64,000 bases of DNA. Source: Psychrobacter sp. P2G3 (GTDB lineage Bacteria > Pseudomonadota > Gammaproteobacteria > Pseudomonadales > Moraxellaceae). The DNA is taken from NCBI RefSeq assembly GCF_001593285.1, contig NZ_CP012529.1:1550001-1614000 (forward strand). Reading direction: 5' to 3'. Positions 8,877-18,607 of this stretch are shown here, one piece after another. The position numbers and the translations under genes were made by a program. The notes under the pieces are model-generated. The model saw only the letters and a program-made list of their open reading frames with translations. It was not told where the DNA came from and searched no databases. The first letter of the stretch is position 1, and each line of letters begins with the position of its first letter.

Positions 8877-10568
8877 TTAGGCATTGTCTGATACATGCTT
8901 TTCACGTAATTTCTGACGTAATACTTTACCAACGTTACTTTTTGGTAGTTCACTAACGAATTCGATATGGCGCGGACATTTATAACCCGTTAAATTATCT
9001 AGCGCAAAATCTTTAATCACATCTGCAGTGACATTATTGTCTGCTGGTACGATATAGATCTTGACGGCCTCACCTTGCTGCTCATCAGGAATGCCAATCA
9101 CGGCACAATCGACAATACCATCACAATCAAGCATGACCGACTCAATCTCATTAGGGAAAACATTGAAGCCTGAGACCAAAATCATATCTTTTTTGCGATC
9201 AAGCAAAGTAAAGTAGCCTTTTTCGTCCATACTGACGATATCACCAGTACGAAAATAGCCATCTTTGGTAAAGCTCTCACTATTATCATGATTGAAATAA
9301 CCAGAGGTCACATTAGGACCTTTGATACACATCTCGCCTGCCTGATGCACACCAACGCGTTTATTTTCATCATCGACTATAATAATATCAACGCCAGGAC
9401 CTGGAACGCCAATTGTTCCATTAAATTTACGATCTGTCACTACGTTAGCTGTACCTACAGCAACGCCTTCCGTCATGCCCCAACCTTCAATCATTGCGCA
9501 ACCTGTGGTTTCTAACCAGCGCGCTGCTGTTTGCTCAGTCGCTGCCATACCACCTGCCTGCGTGATACGTAGTGAGCTAAAATCTAGCTGTTTAAAGTTC
9601 GACTGATCGAGCAGTCCTTTAAATAAAGTATTGACCGCAGGGAAGATATGGAAGGGCTGCTTTGATAAGGTTTTGATAAACCCTGGCATATCGCGCGGGT
9701 TAGGTATCAATATAAAGGTATAGCCCGAACGCATACCTAATAGGCTGAGCATAAAGGCAAAAATATGATAAAGCGGTAGAGCCATAACCATATTGATATA
9801 CACCTCGTTCATATTTGAGGTGACAGGGCGGTACCACGCTTCTGATTGTAGGGCAGCTGCTATGATATTGCGCTGGGTCAATACTGCTCCTTTTGATAAT
9901 CCCGTGGTGCCACCGGTATATTGTAAAATGGCTTTTTGTTCTGATGCCATTGTTGGTGCTTGAAATGGTAACGCTTTACCTTTTTTAAGGACATCAGGGA
10001 ACTTGGTTACTTCATGCTTAGGATCGTTAAGCTTATATTTAGGGACTAAGCGTTTAACCTGACGAATAACAGTATTGACCAACATGCCTTTTAGACCCAT
10101 CATGTCGCCCATTTTTGATAGGACAATACGATTGATAGCGGTCTCATCCACCACTTGTTCAAGAGCTTGAGCAAAATTATCAACGATAAATATGACTTTA
10201 GCGCCTGAATCATTTAATTGATGGCGTAATTCACGTCCAGTATATAAGGGGTTGATAGGGGTACAAACATAGCCTGCGCGCAAAATACCAATCATAATTG
10301 GCAAATACTGCGGTACGTTTGGCATCATTAGCGCCACAAGACTGCCTTTAGGTAGACCTTGCGCTTGCAACCATGCAGCGACTGCCAATGATGCTTTATC
10401 GATATCGTCATAAGTATGAGTAACGCCCATGCAAATACTCATAGGATGCATACGATAGCGATTAAAACACTCCTCATATAGCTCTATTAAGTTGCCATAT
10501 TTATCAGGGTCAATCGTTTTGGGTACAGTACTAGGGTAATGATCCAGCCAAGGTTTATTCTCTGTCAT
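8877..10568 (-). CDS. fadD: Long-chain-fatty-acid--CoA ligase
   Basis: Activates fatty acids to acyl-CoA with ATP at the inner face of the membrane. It is a 563-aa ANL-superfamily protein with the P-loop YTGGTTGLSKGA, the adenylate motif GWGMTEG, and the C-terminal TGDI...DRKKDMILVSGFNV hinge region. The N-terminus (WLDHYPSTVP) matches FadD. An upstream in-frame extension to 10640 is rejected because AAGGACG sits properly before the ATG at 10568. It converges on the acyl-CoA dehydrogenase/kinase/SDR run, so this stretch is rich in acyl-CoA metabolism. Confidence 0.93.
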   Translation of the reverse strand: MTENKPWLDHYPSTVPKTIDPDKYGNLIELYEECFNRYRMHPMSICMGVTHTYDDIDKASLAVAAWLQAQGLPKGSLVALMMPNVPQYLPIMIGILRAGYVCTPINPLYTGRELRHQLNDSGAKVIFIVDNFAQALEQVVDETAINRIVLSKMGDMMGLKGMLVNTVIRQVKRLVPKYKLNDPKHEVTKFPDVLKKGKALPFQAPTMASEQKAILQYTGGTTGLSKGAVLTQRNIIAAALQSEAWYRPVTSNMNEVYINMVMALPLYHIFAFMLSLLGMRSGYTFILIPNPRDMPGFIKTLSKQPFHIFPAVNTLFKGLLDQSNFKQLDFSSLRITQAGGMAATEQTAARWLETTGCAMIEGWGMTEGVAVGTANVVTDRKFNGTIGVPGPGVDIIIVDDENKRVGVHQAGEMCIKGPNVTSGYFNHDNSESFTKDGYFRTGDIVSMDEKGYFTLLDRKKDMILVSGFNVFPNEIESVMLDCDGIVDCAVIGIPDEQQGEAVKIYIVPADNNVTADVIKDFALDNLTGYKCPRHIEFVSELPKSNVGKVLRQKLREKHVSDNA

Positions 10569-11013
10569 TTTGAGCGTCCTTAAAATGTATCGATTGCTAT
10601 AGGGAGAAGGCTTAGAAGAGAGCAGTTCTATCCCTGTCAATAATACAAATTAGCGCTGATGCGACCAATATGGCGCTGATTGCGATAATATCCTTATTTT
10701 TTGACGGGCTGCTAAGATACTTTAGTCGTTATATAACCTGAGCTTAGTTTTCTAAAATTTATTATATAAAAACTGTCATATAAAAATTCATTAAGTAGAT
10801 TCGACTATTAAGTAAACTTGGTCTCTGAGGAAAAATACAATCGAGTTTTATTATCATTACTAAAATTAGTATTGAAATAATGTAGTTGTATAATTTAACA
10901 TTAGACTAACATAGCTGTAATTGATGTTTATATTGCGGTAGGAATACTAAACAGTATATAAAAAAAGTAGACAATTATATTTATATATGGTGCAAGATAA
11001 AGAAGACCAATGG
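10569..11013. other. AT-rich intergenic region
   Basis: About 445 bp between fadD and fetB (both minus). It holds the fadD promoter region. No gene, clear hairpin or repeat was seen. Confidence 0.4.
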
Positions 11014-11808
11014 TCACTGGGGTAGGATGAATTGCTTTCTGCGGTTAAAGAAACGTCTATAAATGAGAAGTGCGCTTATCGTACAGCCAAGTGTACTGCT
11101 TACACAGATTAAAAACATGGTCACTATCTGATAGCGTACGGCCTGGGTAGGATCTGCGCCAGCGAGTATCTGACCAGTCATCATACCTGGTAGACTGACG
11201 ATACCGACGACTAGCATAGAATTAAGAGTGGGAGTCATACCATTGACGATTGCAGCACGTATCTGCTCGTGCACAGCTTCAAACGGATAGGCAGATAAGC
11301 TCAACATCATCTCAATACGTCCCTGCTGCTCGTGAAACGATTCGACAAGTTGATTGCTGGTCAAGGAGATAGCAGTCAGAGAATTACCTAGTATCAGACC
11401 CAATATTGGAATAACAAATTGCGGTGTATACCATGGCTCTACCCTCAAAATAAGGCCAATGGCGATGATGGTAACCAGTACAGCTGATGTGCCGACTGCA
11501 ATAAGAGTGTCAGTAAACAAACCTTTATAAGTGCGTTTGACTCTATTTTTAGCAGCTATTCCTGCGATGAGAGTCATGATGGTTAAAATTAATAATACTT
11601 CATACCATTGTTCACGCGCAAAAATCCAAGCGAGTATCAGTCCAATAAAGCTGAGCTGGACTACTGTACGAATAGCCGCGATTAAAAGTGTTTTAGTCAG
11701 TTTTAGGCGTAGTCGCCATGACACGATTAGCACAATGACAATCAAGCTGCTGGCAAGTGCAATGTCACCGTAAGTCAGTAAGATTTGGATATCATCTGTA
11801 CGAATCAT
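11014..11808 (-). CDS. fetB: FetB-like ABC transporter permease (UPF0014 family)
   Basis: Integral membrane permease of 264 aa with about seven hydrophobic segments. The family hallmark GMTPTLNSMLVVGIVSLPGM is present and followed by TGQILAGADP. In E. coli, FetAB is reported as an iron exporter that protects against oxidative stress. It lies downstream of its ATPase gene with a gap of about 93 bp, so the pair is probably one transcript. Substrate here is inferred from family only. Confidence 0.87.
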   Translation of the reverse strand: MIRTDDIQILLTYGDIALASSLIVIVLIVSWRLRLKLTKTLLIAAIRTVVQLSFIGLILAWIFAREQWYEVLLILTIMTLIAGIAAKNRVKRTYKGLFTDTLIAVGTSAVLVTIIAIGLILRVEPWYTPQFVIPILGLILGNSLTAISLTSNQLVESFHEQQGRIEMMLSLSAYPFEAVHEQIRAAIVNGMTPTLNSMLVVGIVSLPGMMTGQILAGADPTQAVRYQIVTMFLICVSSTLGCTISALLIYRRFFNRRKQFILPQ

Positions 11809-11901
11809 ATGTGCTCGTCATAAAATCAATTAATGGTGAACAGGAGAGAGCGAATAAAGGTTGGAGCAGTCAGGCTTATAGAGAGTAAGTTAGTTATGCT
11901 A

Positions 11902-12759
11902 TTAAAATATCTCAGTTAACACGCCTGCTTGCATATGCCAATGCTTATCTGCTAATGGCATAATATCTTGCGTATCATGAGTTATCCATAATAGAGTGCG
12001 TTGAGGTTTTGATTGTAACCAGCTGATTAGTAAATGTACAAGCTTCGCTGACGTATCAGCATCTAAAGCCGCCGTAGGCTCATCTAATAGCAGTACTTGT
12101 GGATTTAACTGTAATAAGCGCAGGGTATTAACCAATTGTCGCTCACCACCTGATAAATGACTGGCCTCCTGCTGTAAAAAGTCTGCTGTACGCTCTAGAT
12201 ACGCAAGCTGCCCTATATGCCAGTCGATATCAAATTGGTTATGCTGATGCGCTTGTAGTCGGTAAGGCATTTGCAGATTTTCAAGGACGCTACCTTCTAG
12301 TAGCTGTGGATGCTGAGCAAGTAGAGCAACTTGCGCGCGCCACTGGGTAGGTGAGGTACCATGAATGCTACGATAGTCATTGCTATTATCCCTACTAGCA
12401 CCTTTATGTTTGCTACCATTTTGGCATAACCAAACATCGCCTGTGGTGATGGGTGATAGTCCGGCTAGAGCTCTTAATAATACAGATTTACCACTTCCAG
12501 AATGGCCGGTTAATACTGTCACTTGTCCTTCTTGTAAGGTGCCACTAACGCCAGTTATCAACTCTCGTTTATGAGTAGATAGAGAGTTGTCCGAGCCTGA
12601 TTTAAGTTTGCTTTTTATCGCCGTCAGCCATTTTTTAGGCGTTGCAGGCTCACTAGCTACAGCAGCACTTTCTTCACCGCTCGGACTTACCATTGTAGAA
12701 CGTTTGCTATATACCCAGATATTTTCAAAGGTGAGCAAAGGCTTGTTATTGACAGTCAT
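11902..12759 (-). CDS. fetA: FetA-like ABC transporter ATP-binding protein with N-terminal insert
   Basis: ABC ATPase of 285 aa. Walker A GHSGSGKS is at 85-92, the signature LSGGERQ at 202-208, Walker B LLLDEP at 223-228, and the H-loop His at 261. It pairs with the FetB-like permease downstream. E. coli FetA is about 60 residues shorter. The extra length is mainly a Ser/Ala/Lys-rich segment at about 21-65 between the first strand and the region before Walker A, plus a small insert at about 115-135. The start is 9 bp from the end of the thioesterase gene, so all three genes may be co-transcribed. Confidence 0.87.
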   Translation of the reverse strand: MTVNNKPLLTFENIWVYSKRSTMVSPSGEESAAVASEPATPKKWLTAIKSKLKSGSDNSLSTHKRELITGVSGTLQEGQVTVLTGHSGSGKSVLLRALAGLSPITTGDVWLCQNGSKHKGASRDNSNDYRSIHGTSPTQWRAQVALLAQHPQLLEGSVLENLQMPYRLQAHQHNQFDIDWHIGQLAYLERTADFLQQEASHLSGGERQLVNTLRLLQLNPQVLLLDEPTAALDADTSAKLVHLLISWLQSKPQRTLLWITHDTQDIMPLADKHWHMQAGVLTEIF

Positions 12760-12768
12760 AGGTAGATA

Positions 12769-13338
12769 TCATTGCTCATTAGCGTGGTGGGTAATAGCTT
12801 GCTGAATACTATTTTGAAGATTCTTTGGTACTCTTATTGGCCGTATGGGCGCAGCACTAGCTGGGGTAGTAGAGTTAGTAGTTGGATCTGTTGGTTCTGG
12901 TTTTGTCTGATTTTGGACGCAAGCAATGACGATTTTAGCGCTGCTTAATAAAGTTTCTGCAGAGGTACGGTTTTTTTGATCCGCCTCCTCTGCCACACGA
13001 CGATGAATACTTTGATAGAATACAATACTGGCAGGTTTTAGCTCAACTTTATCAATGCGTACATCAATGATTTCATCTAAGAATATAGCTTTTTTATACT
13101 GTAATTGTGCCTGACTCACTACAAAATGCTGAATTTGGCCATCATCAGAATGCATAAAATAGCCATTTAATCCAAGCTTGCTGAACCAGTCGCGGCGGCA
13201 GTTTTCAAAAAATACTAAGTGATTGGCATGATAGACTATACCGCCAGCGTCAGTATGGTTGATATATACATGGTAATCAGTAGAAAATAGCGGTGTAGCT
13301 GTAGAATTTGATGTTTCTGTAGTCATAATTTGGCTCAT
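12769..13338 (-). CDS. YbgC-type hotdog acyl-CoA thioesterase
   Basis: Hotdog-fold thioesterase of the 4-hydroxybenzoyl-CoA thioesterase/YbgC group, 189 aa. The active-site motif HTDAGGIVYHAN places the catalytic Asp at residue 30. YbgC of E. coli is about 134 aa; the extra length comes from a short N-terminal tail and a Pro/Thr/Ala-rich insert at about 144-170. A second in-frame ATG at 13326 would remove four residues. Substrate is not predictable. It is followed after 9 bp by fetA. Confidence 0.85.
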   Translation of the reverse strand: MSQIMTTETSNSTATPLFSTDYHVYINHTDAGGIVYHANHLVFFENCRRDWFSKLGLNGYFMHSDDGQIQHFVVSQAQLQYKKAIFLDEIIDVRIDKVELKPASIVFYQSIHRRVAEEADQKNRTSAETLLSSAKIVIACVQNQTKPEPTDPTTNSTTPASAAPIRPIRVPKNLQNSIQQAITHHANEQ

Positions 13339-13598
13339 ATAGTTTGGCTGATAGAATTGTTCAATAAAAGTGCTTCAATACTTACTAATGCATACAATAT
13401 AAAAATTATTAGGATCAAAGTATTAAATTGGTGTTTATGTCATAACGACCAATAAAGTAAGATTTTCCACTGTAGCCTAAGATTTGAGATCACGCAACAG
13501 ATGAGACAGCTTAGGTCTGTTATCATAGCTATTTATTACCGCATTATATGCAGAAATTTATCAAAAATAATTAAACTCGAATCAATATAGGATATCGC

Positions 13599-14423
13599 AT
13601 GACCCGTTTTGTTAGTTTTAATATCAATGGTATTCGCGCTCGTCAACATCAGCTTGAGGCGGTGCGAGAAGTAATCGACCCTGATGTGATGGGGTTGCAA
13701 GAAACTAAGGTTCATGATGACCAGTTTCCCCTTGAAAATGTAGAGAGCCTTGGTTATCACATTGAGTATTTTGGGCAAAAAGGACATTACGGGGTGGCAT
13801 TATTATCTAAGGTTGCGCCTATATTTGTACAAAAAGGTTTTCCTGGAGAAGATGAGGAAGCGCAAAAACGCTTTATCCACGCACGCTACGAATTGCAAGG
13901 ACGCGAGATTGATGTGCTTAATGGTTATTTTCCGCAAGGTGAGAGCCAAGATCATCCGACTAAATTTCCAATGAAGCGCGCCTACTATGCTGATTTGATA
14001 GCTTATATTGATACGCTAAAGGCAGAAGGGCGCTCGCTTATTATCATGGGCGATATGAACATTGCGCCAGAAGATATAGACATTGGCATCGGTGAGGCTA
14101 ATGCTAAACGCTGGCTCAAAAATAGAAAAACTTCATTTTTACCAGAAGAACGTGAATGGTATACAGAGCTGATGTCACGTGAGCTGACTGATACCTATCG
14201 TCTACACTATCCTGAAAGCACTGAGTTATATAGCTGGTTTGATTACCGTAGTCGCGGTTTCAACGATGACCCCAAGCGTGGCTTACGTATTGATCATATT
14301 CTATGTACCCCTGACTTAACTAGCCAGTGTGTCGATGCAGGTATCAGCTATGAGTTACGTGCAATGGAAAAACCTTCAGACCATGCACCCATCTGGTCAG
14401 CGTTTGATTTAGGTCAAGACTAG
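13599..14423 (+). CDS. xthA: Exodeoxyribonuclease III
   Basis: AP endonuclease and 3'-5' exonuclease of base excision repair. The 274 residues align almost end to end with E. coli Xth[17 protein letters not shown] at the N-terminus, the metal-binding Glu35 in [18 protein letters not shown], and the C-terminal SDHAPIW with the catalytic His. It is divergent from the thioesterase gene and followed after 75 bp by argJ. Confidence 0.97.
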   Translation: MTRFVSFNINGIRARQHQLEAVREVIDPDVMGLQETKVHDDQFPLENVESLGYHIEYFGQKGHYGVALLSKVAPIFVQKGFPGEDEEAQKRFIHARYELQGREIDVLNGYFPQGESQDHPTKFPMKRAYYADLIAYIDTLKAEGRSLIIMGDMNIAPEDIDIGIGEANAKRWLKNRKTSFLPEEREWYTELMSRELTDTYRLHYPESTELYSWFDYRSRGFNDDPKRGLRIDHILCTPDLTSQCVDAGISYELRAMEKPSDHAPIWSAFDLGQD

Positions 14424-14498
14424 TGCGTGCGCAAAAGTAATACTGATAAATGCATCTCTAATAAATAACTCTAAAAATTAATTAATAAGGATTGAGCT

Positions 14499-15722
14499 AT
14501 GGCTGTCGGAAACGTTGCAGTACCCAATACTATTTATCCCATTGACGGTATCAAATTAAGTGCTACCGCAGCGGGCGTGCGTTATAAAGATCGCGATGAT
14601 TTAGTGGTAATCAAAATTATTGAGACTGCAACCAGCGCAGTTGTGACTACTAAAAACACATTTTGCGCTGCACCCGTACGTGTATTGCGCGAGCACTTTG
14701 CCAAGACCAGTCCGCGCTATTTAGTGACCAATACAGGTAATGCTAATGCGGGTACAGGTGCTGATGGCAAACGTCGCGCAGAAGAGATTTGTGCTGCCTT
14801 AGCTAGTAAAGCTGGCGTAGATACCAATACGGTATTGCCGTTTTCTACTGGCGTGATAGGCGAGCCGTTAAATAGTGAAGCGGTCATTGCAGGGCTAGAT
14901 AAGGCTTTAGCCAATTTAGGTGCTGATAACTGGTTGGCAGCAGCTAACGGAATTCGAACGACTGATACTATCCCTAAGCTGGCTAGCCAAAAAGTAGATG
15001 TTGCAGATACTAGCTATCATATCACTGGTATCTCAAAAGGTTCAGGCATGATTCGTCCTAATATGGCGACGATGTTAGGTTATGTCGCAACCGATGCCAA
15101 TATCACTGCTGACCTATTGCAAGAAATGCTGATTGCTATTAATGAGCAGTCTTTTAACCGCATTACCGTCGATGGTGACACCTCGACCAATGATTGCTGC
15201 GTATTGATAGCAACAGGCGCTGCCAGCTCACAGGTAATCGACAGCCCTGAACATCCGCATTATCAGTCTTTATTTAGCGCTCTAACTGAAGTGTTTGTAC
15301 GTTTGGCACAATTAATTGTGCGTGATGGTGAGGGTGCAACGAAATTTATGACTGTAAAAGTTACTGGTGGAAAAACGACTCAGGAATGCTGCGATGTGGC
15401 TTATGCAGTCGCGCATTCACCATTGGTAAAAACAGCATTCTTTGCGAGCGACGCTAACTGGGGGCGTATCTTAGCGGCAGTTGGTTATGCAGGTATTGAG
15501 GATTTAGACACAGAGCAAGTCGATGTATATCTAGATGAAGTTATGATTTGTCAAAACGGTGGTGTAGCGCCTAGCTATACGGAAGAAGCGGGCAAGACAG
15601 TCATGAGTCGCCCTGAAATTACCATTCATATTGACTTAGCACGTGGCGATGCTAGCGATACTGTCTATACTTGTGATTTATCCTACGATTACGTCAAAAT
15701 TAATGCTGACTATCGTAGCTAG
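14499..15722 (+). CDS. argJ: Bifunctional glutamate N-acetyltransferase/N-acetylglutamate synthase
   Basis: Arginine biosynthesis enzyme that recycles acetyl groups from N-acetylornithine to glutamate. It has 407 aa, with the autoprocessing nucleophile Thr191 in KGSGMIRPNMATMLGY, which splits the precursor into alpha and beta chains. GDTSTND and ATKFMTV also fit the family. The start ATG follows AATAAGGA. ArgJ proteins may be mono- or bifunctional; which one applies cannot be decided from sequence alone. Confidence 0.96.
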   Translation: MAVGNVAVPNTIYPIDGIKLSATAAGVRYKDRDDLVVIKIIETATSAVVTTKNTFCAAPVRVLREHFAKTSPRYLVTNTGNANAGTGADGKRRAEEICAALASKAGVDTNTVLPFSTGVIGEPLNSEAVIAGLDKALANLGADNWLAAANGIRTTDTIPKLASQKVDVADTSYHITGISKGSGMIRPNMATMLGYVATDANITADLLQEMLIAINEQSFNRITVDGDTSTNDCCVLIATGAASSQVIDSPEHPHYQSLFSALTEVFVRLAQLIVRDGEGATKFMTVKVTGGKTTQECCDVAYAVAHSPLVKTAFFASDANWGRILAAVGYAGIEDLDTEQVDVYLDEVMICQNGGVAPSYTEEAGKTVMSRPEITIHIDLARGDASDTVYTCDLSYDYVKINADYRS

Positions 15723-15983
15723 TTTGAGTCTTTCACTAAAGTATGTTTCGTTATCAAATACCAGTCATAAGAAAATACCACAATCAGCAGTTAGTACGAT
15801 TAGTTAACATCAGTTGCAAATACTGACGTTACGTTACAAAGCAGTTATAGAGGCAGAGCTTACTCACGACCTATACTAATTGCAGTACAACAATAAGCAG
15901 TACTGCCTATGTTTGGCTATCTAATTTAGCTTTTACTTAGCAGTACTCATTATTAATGCATTTATCTTGAGATGATATATCGT

Positions 15984-16017
15984 ACCTCCTTATTTATATT
16001 AATAACAAATAAGAGGT
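15984..16017. repeat. Inverted repeat just upstream of the lipoprotein promoter
   Basis: ACCTCCTTATTT pairs with AAATAAGAGGT (one bulged C) across an 11-nt spacer. There is no T tract, so it is not a terminator. Its position just upstream of the -35 suggests a regulator site. Confidence 0.5.
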
Positions 16018-16027
16018 GGATATTGAA

Positions 16028-16057
16028 TTGATAAGGTAGTAACGATTTAACTATAAT
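16028..16057 (+). promoter_or_regulatory. Sigma-70-type promoter of the DUF4377 lipoprotein
   Basis: TTGATA at 16028-16033, 18-bp spacer, perfect TATAAT at 16052-16057, then a GGGGA ribosome site before the ATG at 16075. The 5' leader would be only about ten nucleotides. Confidence 0.65.
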
Positions 16058-16074
16058 TAATTGGGGATATAATA

Positions 16075-16473
16075 ATGAAAAAGTTAGCAATTGCAGCATT
16101 TGCAGCCACTTTTGCATTGGCAGGTTGTTCTACGATGGGTTTAGATGACGAGCGTACCATGGTTGTAGAAGGCCAAGCGGTAAATGTCAAAGTAGTTAAT
16201 ATTCCAAGCTTCAAAGTAGAAATCGCACCACGTAAAGCGCTTTGTGAGCGTATGGATACTACTGGTAATACAGTCGAAACTCAGTGCCTACAATATCGTC
16301 AGAGCTATCAGAAGAACTACAACACGTTAAACGGTAACATCCAAGGTTTTACGTATGAGCCAAACTATCGTTATATGCTAGATGTACGTCAAGAAGCGCT
16401 TGCTGATACCGCGTCTGGTGTGGTTAAGCCTGTTTGGATCTTGAATGAAGTAATTTCAAAAACTGCTGAATAA
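16075..16473 (+). CDS. DUF4377 lipoprotein
   Basis: Small exported lipoprotein of 132 aa. The signal peptide ends in the lipobox LAGC with the acylated Cys at about residue 18. The mature part ends in a pattern I recognise as DUF4377 (GFTYEPNYRYMLDVR followed by WILNEVISK). Such domains occur in envelope proteins, often near META/HslJ-like heat-shock proteins, but no molecular function is established. It has its own promoter and a strong terminator, so it is a single-gene unit. It may respond to envelope stress; this is inference. Confidence 0.8.
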   Translation: MKKLAIAAFAATFALAGCSTMGLDDERTMVVEGQAVNVKVVNIPSFKVEIAPRKALCERMDTTGNTVETQCLQYRQSYQKNYNTLNGNIQGFTYEPNYRYMLDVRQEALADTASGVVKPVWILNEVISKTAE

Positions 16474-16517
16474 TCATTTCTGATTGCAGTTATTGAATGG
16501 TTAGTAAGATTTCATAG

Positions 16518-16549
16518 AAAAAGCCTCTAATTCGTTAGAGGCTTTTTTT
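16518..16549. terminator. Terminator with UUCG tetraloop after the lipoprotein gene
   Basis: GCCTCTAA - TTCG - TTAGAGGC flanked by A and T tracts; works in both directions for the converging lipoprotein and sdaA genes. Confidence 0.92.
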
Positions 16550-16598
16550 GTGGCGTTTATCGAGCTTCGATTATAAGCTTCGATGCTAAAATTTTATT

Positions 16599-18032
16599 TT
16601 AACACTGGCTATAGTTAACACTGACGCCGTGGGTGGCAGTAGGTATACGATTGTCGGCATAAACAGCTAGGCCGCCGCGCGCTGTTTCTTTGTATTTATC
16701 CGACATATCAGCACCAGTTTGTTTCATCGTTTCGATAGCTTTATCTAGTGAGACAAAGTGCTGACCGTTACCACGGCAGGCAAGACGAGCAGCATTAATA
16801 GCTTTTACTGCGCCCATCGCATTGCGCTCGATACAAGGTACTTGCACTAGACCGCCAACAGGGTCGCAAGTAAGACCTAAATTATGCTCAATCCCAATCT
16901 CAGCGGCATTAAGACATTTGGCAGGGTCACCGCCCATAATCTCTGCCAATGCAGAAGCGGCCATTGCACAAGCAGAGCCAACTTCGCCTTGACAGCCAAC
17001 TTCAGCACCAGATATTGAAGCGTTTTGTTTGATTAAACTACCAATTGCGGTAGAGTTTAATAGAAATTTGCGAGCACCTTCTTGACTGTAGCTCGCCAAA
17101 AAGTCGCGATAATAGCACATGACGGCAGGAATGATGCCAGCAGCGCCGTTGGTTGGAGCCGTTACGACATTACCGCCATTGGCGTTTTCTTCATTAACTG
17201 CTAGGGCATATAAATCAACCCAATCCATTGCTGCAAGCTTATCGTTTTTTGTACTCGGCTGATCTTTTTCTGCACACAGCTGTAAGTGCAGCGCTTGAGC
17301 ACGGCGTTTAACATCTAAGCCGCCTGGTAATATACCGCTGTTTTGACAACCTTGCTTAACGCATTCTTGCATCACTTCCCAGATAGAATCTAGATAGGCA
17401 AAAATTTCTTCTTTATCACGATAATGGCATTCGTTTGCTAATACTAGCTCACTAACACTTAAGTCATGTTGACGACATTGCTCAAGAAGCTCTGCTGCCG
17501 TATTAAAAGGGTAAGGGACTATATCAATCGTTGGTGTACCATGATCCTCATCTGGATTATGAGCATCATCGTCATTAATAACGAAGCCACCGCCGACTGA
17601 GTAATAAGTTTGCTGGTAATGAGTATCGTCTGCCAATATGGCACGAATCGTTAGCGCATTAGGATGGTAGGGTAGGACAGTATCATCGTACCAGTAGATA
17701 TCACGCTCTGTGTCAAAGGCAATGACGTGCGAACCTGCAACATTCAGCTCTTTATCTGAAAAAATCGGCGTAAGATATTGGCTGGTCAATCGCGTATCAA
17801 TAGTACTTGGGGTGTGTCCAAGTAAGCCTAAGAGAATGGCTGTATCGGTAGCATGACCTTTACCTGTCGCAGCGAGTGAACCATATAGTTCAATCTCTAA
17901 TCTCTTGATATCAGTCAACTCAGATTGCTTACTCAAAGAAGCCAAAAACAAGTTAGCTGCTATCATAGGACCTACGGTATGTGAGCTTGAAGGGCCAATA
18001 CCAATTTTAAATAAATCAAATACACTAATCAT
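16599..18032 (-). CDS. sdaA: L-serine dehydratase (iron-sulfur type)
   Basis: Converts L-serine to pyruvate and ammonia. The single-chain 477-aa form carries SSSHT at 15-19, the alpha-domain [14 protein letters not shown], and [14 protein letters not shown], whose cysteines hold the [4Fe-4S] cluster. It opens with [19 protein letters not shown], as is typical. It is divergent from the nucleobase permease gene across a gap of about 575 bp. Confidence 0.95.
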   Translation of the reverse strand: MISVFDLFKIGIGPSSSHTVGPMIAANLFLASLSKQSELTDIKRLEIELYGSLAATGKGHATDTAILLGLLGHTPSTIDTRLTSQYLTPIFSDKELNVAGSHVIAFDTERDIYWYDDTVLPYHPNALTIRAILADDTHYQQTYYSVGGGFVINDDDAHNPDEDHGTPTIDIVPYPFNTAAELLEQCRQHDLSVSELVLANECHYRDKEEIFAYLDSIWEVMQECVKQGCQNSGILPGGLDVKRRAQALHLQLCAEKDQPSTKNDKLAAMDWVDLYALAVNEENANGGNVVTAPTNGAAGIIPAVMCYYRDFLASYSQEGARKFLLNSTAIGSLIKQNASISGAEVGCQGEVGSACAMAASALAEIMGGDPAKCLNAAEIGIEHNLGLTCDPVGGLVQVPCIERNAMGAVKAINAARLACRGNGQHFVSLDKAIETMKQTGADMSDKYKETARGGLAVYADNRIPTATHGVSVNYSQC

Positions 18033-18607
18033 AATAAGTTACCAAAACAGTAAAAGTGAGTGAGCATGGTTTTTCATTTTAAAAACCTAACCTTTTAAAA
18101 ACATTGCATTCTAAATAGCTTTATAACATAAACGCATTTGCAGCCTAATTCATAGTGCTAGCATAATAGATATGACAGGCAACAATAGATGTAGGGTACT
18201 GCTTAATAAGTTTGGAGCATCGTCTATGAAAATTTTTAAACGCAGTAGTACGGATGACGGGAGAATAATAGCTTTTGTTTATTATTAAATTCCGTTATGA
18301 TGCTCGGCATCGACGCTTATGTAACATCCTGTAAATGGTTGCAGCTATCATAAATATCAAGAGGCGAGCAACCGATGCGGTAGATTTAGTAGAACATATC
18401 TGGACTCAGACATCTAGCAAAATATGACAAATTTGTATAAACAAATTCCCTTTATCAATTATTTTGATGATGAGAGTTGAGCTGAATAATTATCGCTAGA
18501 TGAATTGGGTAGTATGGTGCGATATACTGGATAGGATGGTGTTTGCGTCATTAATTCTTTATTCATCCTTTTTAGCTATTATTCTCGGCCACATAGGACA
18601 CGCGCGC
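18033..18607. other. Intergenic region between divergent sdaA and the permease gene
   Basis: About 575 bp. An open frame extends the permease upstream to 18500, but I do not accept it as coding. No riboswitch, RNA gene or strong hairpin was recognised. Confidence 0.4.

Larger units (their letters stand above)
15723..16074. other. Intergenic region between argJ and the DUF4377 lipoprotein gene
   Basis: About 350 bp without a gene. The 3' end holds an inverted repeat (15984-16017) and a good promoter (16028-16057). Confidence 0.5.

Noticed and set aside
18500..18607. N-terminal extension of the nucleobase permease
   Set aside because: No ribosome site at 18500 and the extra segment is not expected in the family; kept as an alternative only.
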